NCBI GenBank assembly: GCA_031254715.1
Contig: JAIRTY010000532.1
Location: 1-5,874, forward strand
DNA length: 5,874 nt
Source of the DNA: Nocardiopsaceae bacterium
Lineage (GTDB): Bacteria > Actinomycetota > Actinomycetes > Streptosporangiales > Streptosporangiaceae
Direction: 5' to 3'
Below the pieces are notes generated by a model, which was given only the letters and a program-made list of their open reading frames with translations, ran no database searches and was not told the origin of the DNA. Shown piece after piece: positions 1-5,473 of this stretch. Each line of letters begins with the position of its first letter. Positions within the stretch are counted from its first letter, which is position 1. A program made the position numbers and the translations under genes.

Positions 1-292
1 CCTCGTTCGCTGAGGCCTCCGGCAGGATGCCCGCGTTGTTGACCAGGATGTCCACCCGGCCGTGCCGGGCTCCGATCGCCGCGGCCGCGCGGCTGGCACT
101 GTCATAAGACGTCACGTCCAGGTCCTGCCACTCCACCGCGAGCCCCGCCGCGCGCAGGTCCGAGACGGCACCGCCGGCATCGCTCCCGTTGCGCCCCGTC
201 ATGACCACAGTGCATCCCGACCTCGCGAGCGCGGCCGAAGTCGCCAGGCCCAGGCCCCGGTTCGCGCCCGTCACCACAGCGATCTTGGACAT
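1..292 (-). CDS. SDR-family NAD(P)-dependent oxidoreductase, N-terminal part
   Basis: The first 97 residues of a short-chain dehydrogenase/reductase are present; the gene runs off the left edge. The Rossmann dinucleotide-binding motif TGANRGLG is at residues 8-15 directly after beta strand 1 (KIAVV), a DLDV segment expected to contact the adenine ring is at 57-60, and the structural NNAG motif is at 85-88, followed by GILPEA. An arginine just after beta 2 (TGRN, R34) suggests, by family rule, a preference for NADP(H). The catalytic Ser-Tyr-Lys residues lie beyond the window, so the substrate cannot be inferred; this is a very broad family. The ATG at 292 is fixed by a textbook AGGAGG six bases upstream. 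It follows menC on the same strand after a 115-bp gap, so an operon is possible but the gap and own ribosome site argue for a semi-independent unit. Confidence 0.93.
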   Translation of the reverse strand, partial: MSKIAVVTGANRGLGLATSAALARSGCTVVMTGRNGSDAGGAVSDLRAAGLAVEWQDLDVTSYDSASRAAAAIGARHGRVDILVNNAGILPEASANE

Positions 293-298
293 TGGGAT

Positions 299-304
299 CC
301 TCCT
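299..304 (-). promoter_or_regulatory. Ribosome binding site of the SDR gene
   Basis: AGGAGG on the minus strand, six bases before the ATG at 292, is a perfect match to the 16S anti-Shine-Dalgarno sequence. It fixes the start of the oxidoreductase. Confidence 0.85.
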
Positions 305-407
305 GTCTGCACGCCGCCCACCCGGCAGCCTCACCATGAGAGCTTGCAGCGCGGAGGTGCCCGACGCTGGCGGGAAAAGGACCTCGCGACCTGCCGCCAG
401 CCGCGGC

Positions 408-1472
408 TTACCGGTGGCCGAGGAACCGGGCGGCGGCCCGCGCCCGGGCCCGCCACGGCCCGGGATCGGCCTCGAACGCGGCCAGCCGCTGCGGGTCGAC
501 CGGGGGCCGCCGGACCGGCAGCGCGCCCGCCAGCGGGGCGAGCGGGTCTGCGGTGACGTCCCCGGTGAGCAGGCTCATGGTCGCCAGCCCGCACGCGTAG
601 GGCAGCTCCGGCAGGGCTGCGGCCAGCGCCACCCCGGCCGCCAGCCCGGCCGAGGTCTCGATGGCGCTCGACACCACCACCGGCAGCCCGCACGCCTCCG
701 CGACCCGCAGTGCCGCCCGGACCCCGCCCAGCGGCTGCGCCTTCAGCACCACGATGTCGGCGGCTCCGGCGGCCCGCACCGCCAGCGGATCGCTGGCCCG
801 CCGGATCGACTCGTCCGCGGCCAGCGGCACGTCCACCCGCGTGCGCAGCTCGGCCAGGCTCGCCAGGTCCGGGCAGGGCTGCTCGGCGTACTCGAGCCCG
901 AACCGGCCCAGCGCCCGCAGTGCCCGCTCGGCCGCGGGAACGTCCCAGCCGCCGTTGGCGTCGACCCGGATCCGGCCCGCCGGGCCCAGCGCGTCGCGCA
1001 CCGCCTCCACCCGGGCGATGTCAGCGGGCAGGCTGGCGGCCGGGCCGCCGTCGGCCGCGTCGGCCACCTTGACCTTGGCGGTCGCGCAGCCCGACGCGGC
1101 CACCAGCGCGTGCGCCCGGGCGGGCGGGACGGCGGGCACGGTCACGTTCACCGCCACCCGGTCCCGCACCGGGTCCGGCCACCCTGCCGTCGCCGCCTCC
1201 ATCGCGCAGGCCAGCCAGCGCGCGCACTCGGCCGGGCCGTACTCGGGGAACGGCGAGAACTCGCCCCACCCGGCCGGCCCCGGCAGCAGCGCGCCCTCCC
1301 GGACGGTGATGCCGCGGAAGCGGGTCCGCATCGGGATGGCGAACGCCCGCAGGCCCCCGATCAGCTCGTCTGCCAGCGCCGTCGCGCTGTGCTGGTCCGG
1401 GGGGACGACCCCCCCACCCCCCCCCGCCGCGCTGGGCTGGTCCGGGGGGACACCCTGCCAGCCGGGGGACAC
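408..1472 (-). CDS. menC: o-Succinylbenzoate synthase (enolase superfamily)
   Basis: MenC dehydrates SHCHC to o-succinylbenzoate in cytosolic menaquinone synthesis. Counting from the GTG at 1472 (354 aa), the enolase-superfamily residues are all visible: the KxK acid/base motif AKVKV (K133, K135), the metal ligands in RVDANGG (D171), YAEQP (E197) and AADES (D220), and the opposite catalytic lysine in VVLKAQP (K244). The family signature IPMRTRFRGITVREG and GWGEFSPF opens the core, and SSAIETSAG and ACGLAT lie near the end. The start is uncertain. Homologues usually begin only about 10-30 residues before IPMRTRF (M48 here), but that stretch has no ATG or GTG. The in-frame options are GTG 1472, GTG 1514 and TTG 1541, none with a convincing Shine-Dalgarno, while ATG 1331 would remove the first beta strand. 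The extra N-terminus is Gly/Pro-rich and repetitive. It diverges from menE, which acts on its product. Confidence 0.93.
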   Translation of the reverse strand: MSPGWQGVPPDQPSAAGGGGGVVPPDQHSATALADELIGGLRAFAIPMRTRFRGITVREGALLPGPAGWGEFSPFPEYGPAECARWLACAMEAATAGWPDPVRDRVAVNVTVPAVPPARAHALVAASGCATAKVKVADAADGGPAASLPADIARVEAVRDALGPAGRIRVDANGGWDVPAAERALRALGRFGLEYAEQPCPDLASLAELRTRVDVPLAADESIRRASDPLAVRAAGAADIVVLKAQPLGGVRAALRVAEACGLPVVVSSAIETSAGLAAGVALAAALPELPYACGLATMSLLTGDVTADPLAPLAGALPVRRPPVDPQRLAAFEADPGPWRARARAAARFLGHR

Positions 1473-1477
1473 CCCCG
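1384..1477. repeat. Tandem GC-rich repeat with long G/C runs at the 5' end of menC
   Basis: Two 23-bp units (1384-1406 and 1429-1451) differ at one base and are spaced by 45 bp, exactly 15 codons. A shorter third copy of the core CCGGGGGACACCC sits at 1462-1474. Between the first two are C runs of 7 and 9 separated by one A (1409-1425). Several G-run/C-run pairs can form short hairpins, for example 1399-1404 with 1409-1414 and 1463-1468 with 1472-1477. In the menC frame the units encode VPPDQPSA and VPPDQHSA. This is not part of the conserved MenC fold and looks like an inserted or expanded element. It leaves the translation start ambiguous. Confidence 0.8.
1447..1467 (-). repeat. In-frame repeat element, copy in menC
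   Basis: On the menC coding strand this reads CCCCGGC, a variable triplet, CAG, then GGTGTCCC-like sequence, encoding P-G-W-Q-G-V-P. It matches the element at 1834-1857 in menE in the same orientation relative to the gene and in the same reading frame. Allowing one 3-base gap, I count 19 of 21 bases identical. No function is known to me. Confidence 0.6.
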
Positions 1478-1588
1478 AGCCCCCGATGGCCCCAGACCCT
1501 CCCGCGCGGGTCACCGCAGCCGCGCCGGTTGCGCGTGGCAACGGCCGCTGGCGGCGCAGCTGGCTGAATATCCGCGGGGCACGCCCTC

Positions 1589-1616
1589 ACCCTACGACCG
1601 CCTAACCTTACGACCG
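1589..1616. promoter_or_regulatory. Candidate divergent menC/menE promoter region with direct repeats
   Basis: The direct repeat CCTACGACCG / CTTACGACCG (1591-1600 and 1607-1616) is spaced by 16 bp. On the plus strand TAACCT (1603-1608) fits the actinobacterial -10 pattern TAnnnT and would place transcription at or next to the GTG of menE. On the minus strand TAAGGT (1610-1605) and TAGGGT (1594-1589) fit the same pattern and could serve menC. No clear -35 box is seen. The short motifs make this tentative; the repeats could also be an operator. Confidence 0.4.
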
Positions 1617-2824
1617 TGCCTGACCGGCCCCTGCACGCGCTGCTGCTCCCGCCATCGGCGGGCGGGCAGCTGCTGGCTGCCCTGGCCGCGGGCCTGGACG
1701 GCACCGGCCCGGCGATCCTGCCGCTGGATCCGGGGCTACCGCGGGCCCGGCTCGCGGCGCTGCTCGACGCGTTCGCGCCGGATGCGGTGGTGACGCCGGA
1801 CGGGACCAGGTCCCGGCGCCCGGCGGGCCCCGGCCCCGGCAGCCAGGGGGGTGTCCCTGATGCCACCGCGGTGGTGATCGCGACCTCCGGCTCCACCGGC
1901 GAGCCGAAGGGCGTCCGGCTCACCGCCGGCGCGCTGTTGCACTCCGCCCGGGCCAGCCTGGCCCGGATCGGCGCCCGGACCGGCGGGCGCTGGCTGTGCC
2001 CGCTGCCGGTCAGCCACATCGCCGGGCTGGGCGTGCTGGTGCGGTCGCTGGCGGCCGGGACCGACCCGGTGATCACCGGCCGGCTGGACCCGGGCCGCGC
2101 CGACCCGGCCGCCCTCGGCTGCGGCTACGTCTCGCTCGTCCCCACCCAGCTGCGCCGGCTGCTGGCTGCCGGGGCCGATCTGGCCTCGTTCGACGCCATC
2201 CTGCTGGGCGGGGCGGCCATCCCGCCCGGGCTGCTTGCCCGGGCCAGGGCCGCTGGAGCCCGGGTGATCACGACCTACGGCATGTCGGAGACCTGCGGCG
2301 GCTGCGTCTATGACGGGACACCCCTGACGGGGGTCACGGCCAGGCCGGGGCCCGACGGCCTGATCCGGATCAGCGGGCCGGTGCTGTTCGCGGGGTACCA
2401 CCGGCAGCCGGAGCTGACCGGCCGGGTGCTGGCCGGAGACGGGTTCCGCACCGCCGATCTGGGCCGGGTCGAGGCCGACGGGCGGCTCACGGTGCTGGGC
2501 CGGGCCGACGACATGATCAACACCGGCGGCGAGAAGGTGGCTCCAGCCCAGGTCGCGGCCGTGCTGGAGACCTGCCCGGGGGTGGCCGAGGCGGCGGTCA
2601 TCGGCCAGCCCGACCCGGAATGGGGGCAGCGCGTCACGGCCGTGGTGGTGCCCGCGGACTCGGCCGCCCCGCCGGAGTTGGCGGTGCTGCGGGCCCGGGT
2701 CAGCGAGGAGATCGCCGGCTACGCGGCTCCCCGTTCGCTGGTGCTGACCCCCGCGCTGCCGCTGCTGCCCTCCGGCAAGCCCGACCCGGCCGCGCTGCAG
2801 GCCCTGGCCTCGCCCGCGACCTAG
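1616..2824 (+). CDS. menE: o-Succinylbenzoate-CoA ligase (ANL superfamily)
   Basis: MenE adenylates o-succinylbenzoate with ATP and transfers it to CoA, giving the substrate for MenB. The 402-aa protein is full length for the short actinobacterial form. ANL motifs occur in order: P-loop TSGSTGEPKGV at 90-100, PVSH with H134, YGMSETCGG at 221-229, RTADLGR with D281, the hinge LGRADDMINTGGEKV at 294-308, and the C-terminal catalytic lysine in LPSGKPD (K388). Residues 62-82, between the N-terminal lobe and the P-loop, are an unusual Arg/Gly/Pro-rich linker containing the repeat shared with menC. The GTG start has no purine-rich ribosome site upstream, whereas a TAACCT box ends eight bases before it, so a leaderless mRNA is plausible. 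It diverges from menC, the enzyme that makes its substrate. In the absence of menC it could only be called an acyl-CoA ligase; the pairing makes MenE very likely. Confidence 0.94.
   Translation: MPDRPLHALLLPPSAGGQLLAALAAGLDGTGPAILPLDPGLPRARLAALLDAFAPDAVVTPDGTRSRRPAGPGPGSQGGVPDATAVVIATSGSTGEPKGVRLTAGALLHSARASLARIGARTGGRWLCPLPVSHIAGLGVLVRSLAAGTDPVITGRLDPGRADPAALGCGYVSLVPTQLRRLLAAGADLASFDAILLGGAAIPPGLLARARAAGARVITTYGMSETCGGCVYDGTPLTGVTARPGPDGLIRISGPVLFAGYHRQPELTGRVLAGDGFRTADLGRVEADGRLTVLGRADDMINTGGEKVAPAQVAAVLETCPGVAEAAVIGQPDPEWGQRVTAVVVPADSAAPPELAVLRARVSEEIAGYAAPRSLVLTPALPLLPSGKPDPAALQALASPAT
1834..1857 (+). repeat. In-frame repeat element, copy in menE
   Basis: This 24-bp segment encodes residues 73-81 (PGSQGGVP) in the linker before the P-loop of MenE. 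It matches the menC element at 1447-1467 in the same coding frame and orientation, apart from an in-frame GGG triplet and two mismatches. CAGGG (1844-1848) and CCCTG (1855-1859) could pair as a small hairpin. Confidence 0.6.
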
Positions 2825-2851
2825 CGGCGCCGGGAAGCCCGTTCGGGATAA

Positions 2852-2875
2852 ATCCGTTCTCCAAGGGGAGAGGAT
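2852..2875 (+). terminator. Hairpin after menE, possible weak terminator
   Basis: ATCC (2852-2855) and TCTCC (2858-2862) pair with GGAGA (2867-2871) and GGAT (2872-2875), giving a 9-bp stem with a 2-nt bulge and an AAGG loop, 27 bases after the menE stop. A smaller CCCG-TT-CGGG palindrome lies just upstream at 2838-2847. There is no T tract, which is common for actinobacterial terminators, so the role is inferred from position only. Confidence 0.35.
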
Positions 2876-2918
2876 GGGCTACGCAGCGGCAGGAGGCGCG
2901 TGGGCGCACGCCGGGCAA

Positions 2919-2945
2919 GCGTTTCAGGGCGCGCTGCGCCAACGC
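2919..2945. other. Imperfect inverted repeat abutting the sigma-gene promoter
   Basis: GCGTT (2919-2923) and GGCGC (2928-2932) pair with GCGCC (2936-2940) and AACGC (2941-2945), around a 3-base loop with a one-sided 4-base bulge. The right arm ends directly against the proposed -35 GGGAAC. It could be a second terminator for readthrough from menE or part of an operator; the sequence does not decide. Confidence 0.35.
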
Positions 2946-2972
2946 GGGAACAATCGCAGCGGCAGAACGTTA
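2946..2972 (+). promoter_or_regulatory. ECF-sigma-type promoter of the sigma-factor gene
   Basis: GGGAAC (2946-2951), a 16-base spacer, then CGTTA (2968-2972) matches the -35/-10 pattern of stress ECF sigma factors of the mycobacterial SigH/SigE and Streptomyces sigma-R type (GGGAA[C/T], 16-18 bases, GTT). Transcription would begin near 2979-2982, leaving a leader of about 62-65 bases with a good ribosome site. Known precedent: mycobacterial sigB and Streptomyces hrdD/hrdB have ECF-dependent promoters. The assignment here is from motif and position only. Confidence 0.55.
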
Positions 2973-3032
2973 CTACATAGTGCCCGCGCTAAACAGTACC
3001 AACTGCTGCTGGATGCGCCAGTGCGCGCGAAG

Positions 3033-3037
3033 GGAGG
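3033..3037 (+). promoter_or_regulatory. Ribosome binding site of the sigma-factor gene
   Basis: GGAGG within AAGGGAGGTG lies six bases before the ATG at 3044. It favours that start over the in-frame ATG at 3158 (residue 39), which has only a weaker AGGGAA upstream. Confidence 0.75.
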
Positions 3038-3043
3038 TGCCTC

Positions 3044-4225
3044 ATGGCGAGGAACGCGACCGCAGCCGCGAGCCAGCCGCGTGAGGCTGCCCGGGGCCGC
3101 CGCAGCAGGAAGACCGACATGCCCGCCGGGGGCGGCGGGCCGACGGCCAGGGAAGTCATGAACACCACTCTCAGCACCGAGCCTGCCGAGGACGCCGAGG
3201 TCGTCGAGATGGAGGGGCTTGACGAGGCCGCCGCCGCGGAGGCGGCAGCTGCCGTGCTCAGCGCCACCGCCGCGGCCGGTGTCAGCTCCGAGGTCGACCT
3301 CGACGACCAGACCTCGGCCATGGGCGACTCGGTCCACACCTACCTGAAGTCCATCGGCCGGACCAGCCTGCTGACCGCCGAGCAGGAGGTCAACCTGGCC
3401 AAGCGGATCGAGGCCGGGCTGTACGCGGAGTACAAGCTGGAGTCGGAGCCGGACCTGGCCGCGGACATGAAGGCCGACCTGGCGGCGGTGGCCGAGGACG
3501 GCAGGCGGGCCAAGGCGCACATGCTGGAGGCCAACCTGCGGCTGGTCGTGTCGGTGGCCAAGAAGTACTCCGACCGCGGCCTGTCGCTGCTGGACGTGGT
3601 GCAGGAAGGGAACCTGGGCCTGATCCGGGCGGTCGAGAAGTTCGACTACACCAAGGGCTACAAGTTCTCCACCTACGCCATGTGGTGGATCCGGCAGGCG
3701 ATCCAGCGCGGCTTCGCCGACTCCGCCCGCACCATCCGGCTGCCGGTACACGTGCTGGAGATGCTCAGCAAGCTGAGCCGCGTCGAGCGGGACATGCACC
3801 AGCGGCTCGGCCGGGAGCCGACGCCGGAGGAGCTGGCGGTCGAGCTGGACCGGACCCCGGACCAGATCGAGGAGCTGCTGCGCACCAGCCGCCAGCCGAT
3901 CAGCCTGGACTCCACCATCGGGGAGGACGGCGAGACCAGCATCGGCGACCTGATCGAGGACGTGGACGCGCCGGAGGCGTCGGAGCTGGTGGACCGGCAG
4001 CTCATGGCCGACCAGCTGCGGAACGCGCTGGACGCGCTGACCCCGCGGGAAGCCACCATCATGGCGATGCGCTTCGGCCTGTATGACGGCAACCCGCACA
4101 CGCTGGACGAGATCGGCCGCGCGCTGGGCCTGACCCGGGAGCGGATCCGGCAGCTGGAGAAGCAGTCGCTGTCCAAGCTGCGTCACCCGAGCCGCGCCCA
4201 GCGGCTGCTCGACTACGCGAGCTGA
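3044..4225 (+). CDS. RpoD-like group 2 sigma-70 factor (HrdB/SigB-related)
   Basis: This 393-aa protein directs RNA polymerase to promoters. Residues 1-38 are basic and about 45-90 are Ala/Glu-rich and acidic; a typical region 1.1 is not recognisable. Region 1.2 is at about 94-126 (VHTYLKSIGRTSLLTAEQEVNLAKRIEAGL, split across DSVHTYLKSIG and LLTAEQEVNLAKRIEAGL). Region 2 starts at LEANLRLVVSVAKKY (161-175), with the core-binding LLDVVQEGNLGLIRAVEKFDY at 182-202 and the -10-recognising YKFSTYAMWWIRQAI at 206-220. The sigma finger is around DSTIGEDGETSIGDLIED (289-306). The region 4.2 helix-turn-helix for the -35 box is at 353-383 (TLDEIGRALGLTRERIRQ). It ends in YAS, as mycobacterial SigB does. 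Relative to standard primary sigmas, T-to-M (M213) and T-to-Q (Q221) changes sit in the -10 recognition helix. With no region 1.1, a likely ECF promoter and these changes, I infer an alternative rather than the primary sigma. The hrdA/hrdC/hrdD versus sigB orthology cannot be settled by eye. Confidence 0.95.
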   Translation: MARNATAAASQPREAARGRRSRKTDMPAGGGGPTAREVMNTTLSTEPAEDAEVVEMEGLDEAAAAEAAAAVLSATAAAGVSSEVDLDDQTSAMGDSVHTYLKSIGRTSLLTAEQEVNLAKRIEAGLYAEYKLESEPDLAADMKADLAAVAEDGRRAKAHMLEANLRLVVSVAKKYSDRGLSLLDVVQEGNLGLIRAVEKFDYTKGYKFSTYAMWWIRQAIQRGFADSARTIRLPVHVLEMLSKLSRVERDMHQRLGREPTPEELAVELDRTPDQIEELLRTSRQPISLDSTIGEDGETSIGDLIEDVDAPEASELVDRQLMADQLRNALDALTPREATIMAMRFGLYDGNPHTLDEIGRALGLTRERIRQLEKQSLSKLRHPSRAQRLLDYAS

Positions 4226-4230
4226 CCAGC

Positions 4231-4279
4231 CCGCAACCGTGAGGGCCCGGCCACTGCGGCCGGGCCCTCACGGTTGCGG
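4231..4279. terminator. Perfect 22-bp bidirectional terminator
   Basis: The arms at 4231-4252 and 4258-4279 are perfectly complementary around the loop ACTGC. The sigma gene stops 5 bases to the left and the convergent nucleoside hydrolase stops inside the right arm (TGA at 4270-4268), so one hairpin can end transcripts from both sides. The stem is mostly G/C, with no flanking T run, as usual in actinomycetes. Confidence 0.88.
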
Positions 4280-5257
4280 AGGCCGGGAGGCCGGTACCCC
4301 GGCGGCCGGGAGCCGGGCGTAGGCGCCGAGCACCAGGTCCCAGAATCCGCTGACGTCCACCGACTCGGCCACCAGCGCGTTGGGGCCGGCGGCGTCGAAG
4401 TCGGTGACGGTCATCCCGGCCGTCAGCCGGCCGGCCGTCTCCACCTCCACCCGTGCCGGGCGGCAGCCGAACAGCCCTGGCTCCGTGACCAGCGCGAGCG
4501 CGCAGACGTCATGAACGGGCGGATCGCCGCCGGGCAGCTCGACCTGGCGCCGGTAGCCGCCGAGAACGGGCAGCAGCAGCTCGCTGCCCAGCCGGCCCAG
4601 CCCTGCCATCCGCTCCCTGACCTCCGCCGTCGCCAGCGCCTGGAGGGTGACGTCCAGCCCGGCCATGGTGACCCGCCAGCCCGCGCCGAACACGACCGCG
4701 GCCGCCTCCGGGTCCCAGAAGATGTTGAATTCCGCGGCCGGCGTGATGTTCCCCCGCCCCGCCGAGCCGCCCATGATGACGAAGTCCGCCACCTGTGAGA
4801 CGATCCGCGGCTCGCGCCGCACCGCCAGTGCGATGTTGGTCAGCGGGCCGGTCGCGACCAGGACGATCTCCCCCGGCGCCGACCCGATGGTCTCGATCAG
4901 GAAGTCAACCGCGTGCCCGGCCCGGGCCCGCTGCCCGGCCGGCGGCAGCCGGGCGCCGCCCAGGCCGGACTCGCCGTGCACGTCGGCGCCGTCAAGCACC
5001 GGGCGCAGCAGCGGCGCCGGGCTGCCGGCGACCACCGGGATGTCGCCCCGCCCGGCGAAGTCCAGCACCGCGAGCGCGTTGGCGGTGGTCAGCTCCAGGC
5101 TCACGTTCCCGGCCACGGTGGTGATGCCGCGCAGCTCCAGCGCGGGGTGCCCGCAGCCGAACGCGATCGCCATCGCGTCGTCGATGCCGGGGTCGCAGTC
5201 GAGTATCACCTGCCGGGGCGGGGCCGCTCCCCCGGTTATGCCGCTGCCCGTGCTCAT
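4268..5257 (-). CDS. Nucleoside hydrolase (IU-NH family)
   Basis: The enzyme cleaves the N-glycosidic bond of ribonucleosides to free base and ribose in salvage. The 329-aa product is full length. The calcium-binding signature LDCDPGIDDAMA is at residues 19-30 (D20, D22, D26, D27), followed by TTVAGN (N51), DVHGESGLGG (H94), ATGPLTNIA (135-143), GRGNITPAAEFNIFWDPEAA (167-186; N170, E176, N178, D182), and the late H249-D250 pair in PPVHDVCAL that supplies leaving-group acid and metal ligand in the His-containing subgroup. All expected active-site residues are present. Whether it prefers inosine/uridine, pyrimidines or purines cannot be told. There is no signal peptide, so it is cytosolic. Its ATG overlaps the TGA of the upstream 65-aa gene (ATGA), with only a weak Shine-Dalgarno, implying translational coupling. 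The last three codons (Pro-Gln-Pro) and stop lie inside the terminator arm. Confidence 0.95.
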   Translation of the reverse strand: MSTGSGITGGAAPPRQVILDCDPGIDDAMAIAFGCGHPALELRGITTVAGNVSLELTTANALAVLDFAGRGDIPVVAGSPAPLLRPVLDGADVHGESGLGGARLPPAGQRARAGHAVDFLIETIGSAPGEIVLVATGPLTNIALAVRREPRIVSQVADFVIMGGSAGRGNITPAAEFNIFWDPEAAAVVFGAGWRVTMAGLDVTLQALATAEVRERMAGLGRLGSELLLPVLGGYRRQVELPGGDPPVHDVCALALVTEPGLFGCRPARVEVETAGRLTAGMTVTDFDAAGPNALVAESVDVSGFWDLVLGAYARLPAAGVPASRPPQP

Positions 5258-5451
5258 GCGGCGATCCCGCCCGCTTCCACCAGTTGCCGGATCCGGCCGT
5301 AGACCTCCCGGATCTGCGCTGGCGTGGCCTCCGGCAGCACGTTCATGATGATCGGCAGCCCGTCCCGCACCGCGTGATCCATCCGCTGGGCCGTGGCCGG
5401 CTGCAGCTCGGGCGCCCAGTCGTCGGGGACCCTGACCTCTAGGGCCGTCAT
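5254..5451 (-). CDS. Uncharacterised 65-aa protein coupled to nucleoside hydrolase
   Basis: I do not recognise this family. The product begins MTALEVRVPDDWAPELQP and ends in RQLVEAGGIAA. It has no membrane segment, signal peptide, cysteine or HTH motif. Two stretches could be helical: around ATAQRMDHAVRDG (19-31) and TPAQIREVYGRIRQLVEAG (43-61). The centre GLPIIMNVLPEA (31-42) is hydrophobic. An open frame extends further upstream to 5631, but the AGGAGG six bases before the ATG at 5451 and the lack of plausible protein before it fix the start. The stop overlaps the hydrolase ATG in ATGA, so the two are almost certainly made from one mRNA. An accessory or regulatory role for the hydrolase is only a guess from context. 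Confidence 0.77.
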   Translation of the reverse strand: MTALEVRVPDDWAPELQPATAQRMDHAVRDGLPIIMNVLPEATPAQIREVYGRIRQLVEAGGIAA

Positions 5452-5457
5452 GCTTGT

Positions 5458-5463
5458 CCTCCT
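5458..5463 (-). promoter_or_regulatory. Ribosome binding site of the 65-aa gene
   Basis: AGGAGG on the minus strand, six bases before the ATG at 5451. It decides the start of a gene whose open frame otherwise runs 60 codons further upstream. Confidence 0.85.
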
Positions 5464-5473
5464 CGTGCTCGCC

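Noticed and set aside
189..1793. Very long open frame on the plus strand across the SDR and menC genes
   Set aside because: Antisense shadow of high-GC genes. The product is Arg/Pro/Gly-rich with no domain, while the minus-strand frames carry complete catalytic motifs.
2315..2330. A third GGGACACCCCTG-like copy of the menC/menE repeat inside menE
   Set aside because: It encodes YDGTPLTGV, a normal conserved stretch of MenE after the YGMSET motif, and the similarity to the repeat ends after about 12 bases; coincidence in GC-rich DNA.
3158..3160. ATG at sigma residue 39 as the true start
   Set aside because: The upstream ATG at 3044 has a better ribosome site and spacing; the internal start remains possible but is less supported.
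2924..4186. 420-aa open frame on the minus strand opposite the sigma factor
   Set aside because: His/Arg/Leu-rich shadow without recognisable motifs. The plus strand encodes an unmistakable sigma-70 factor.
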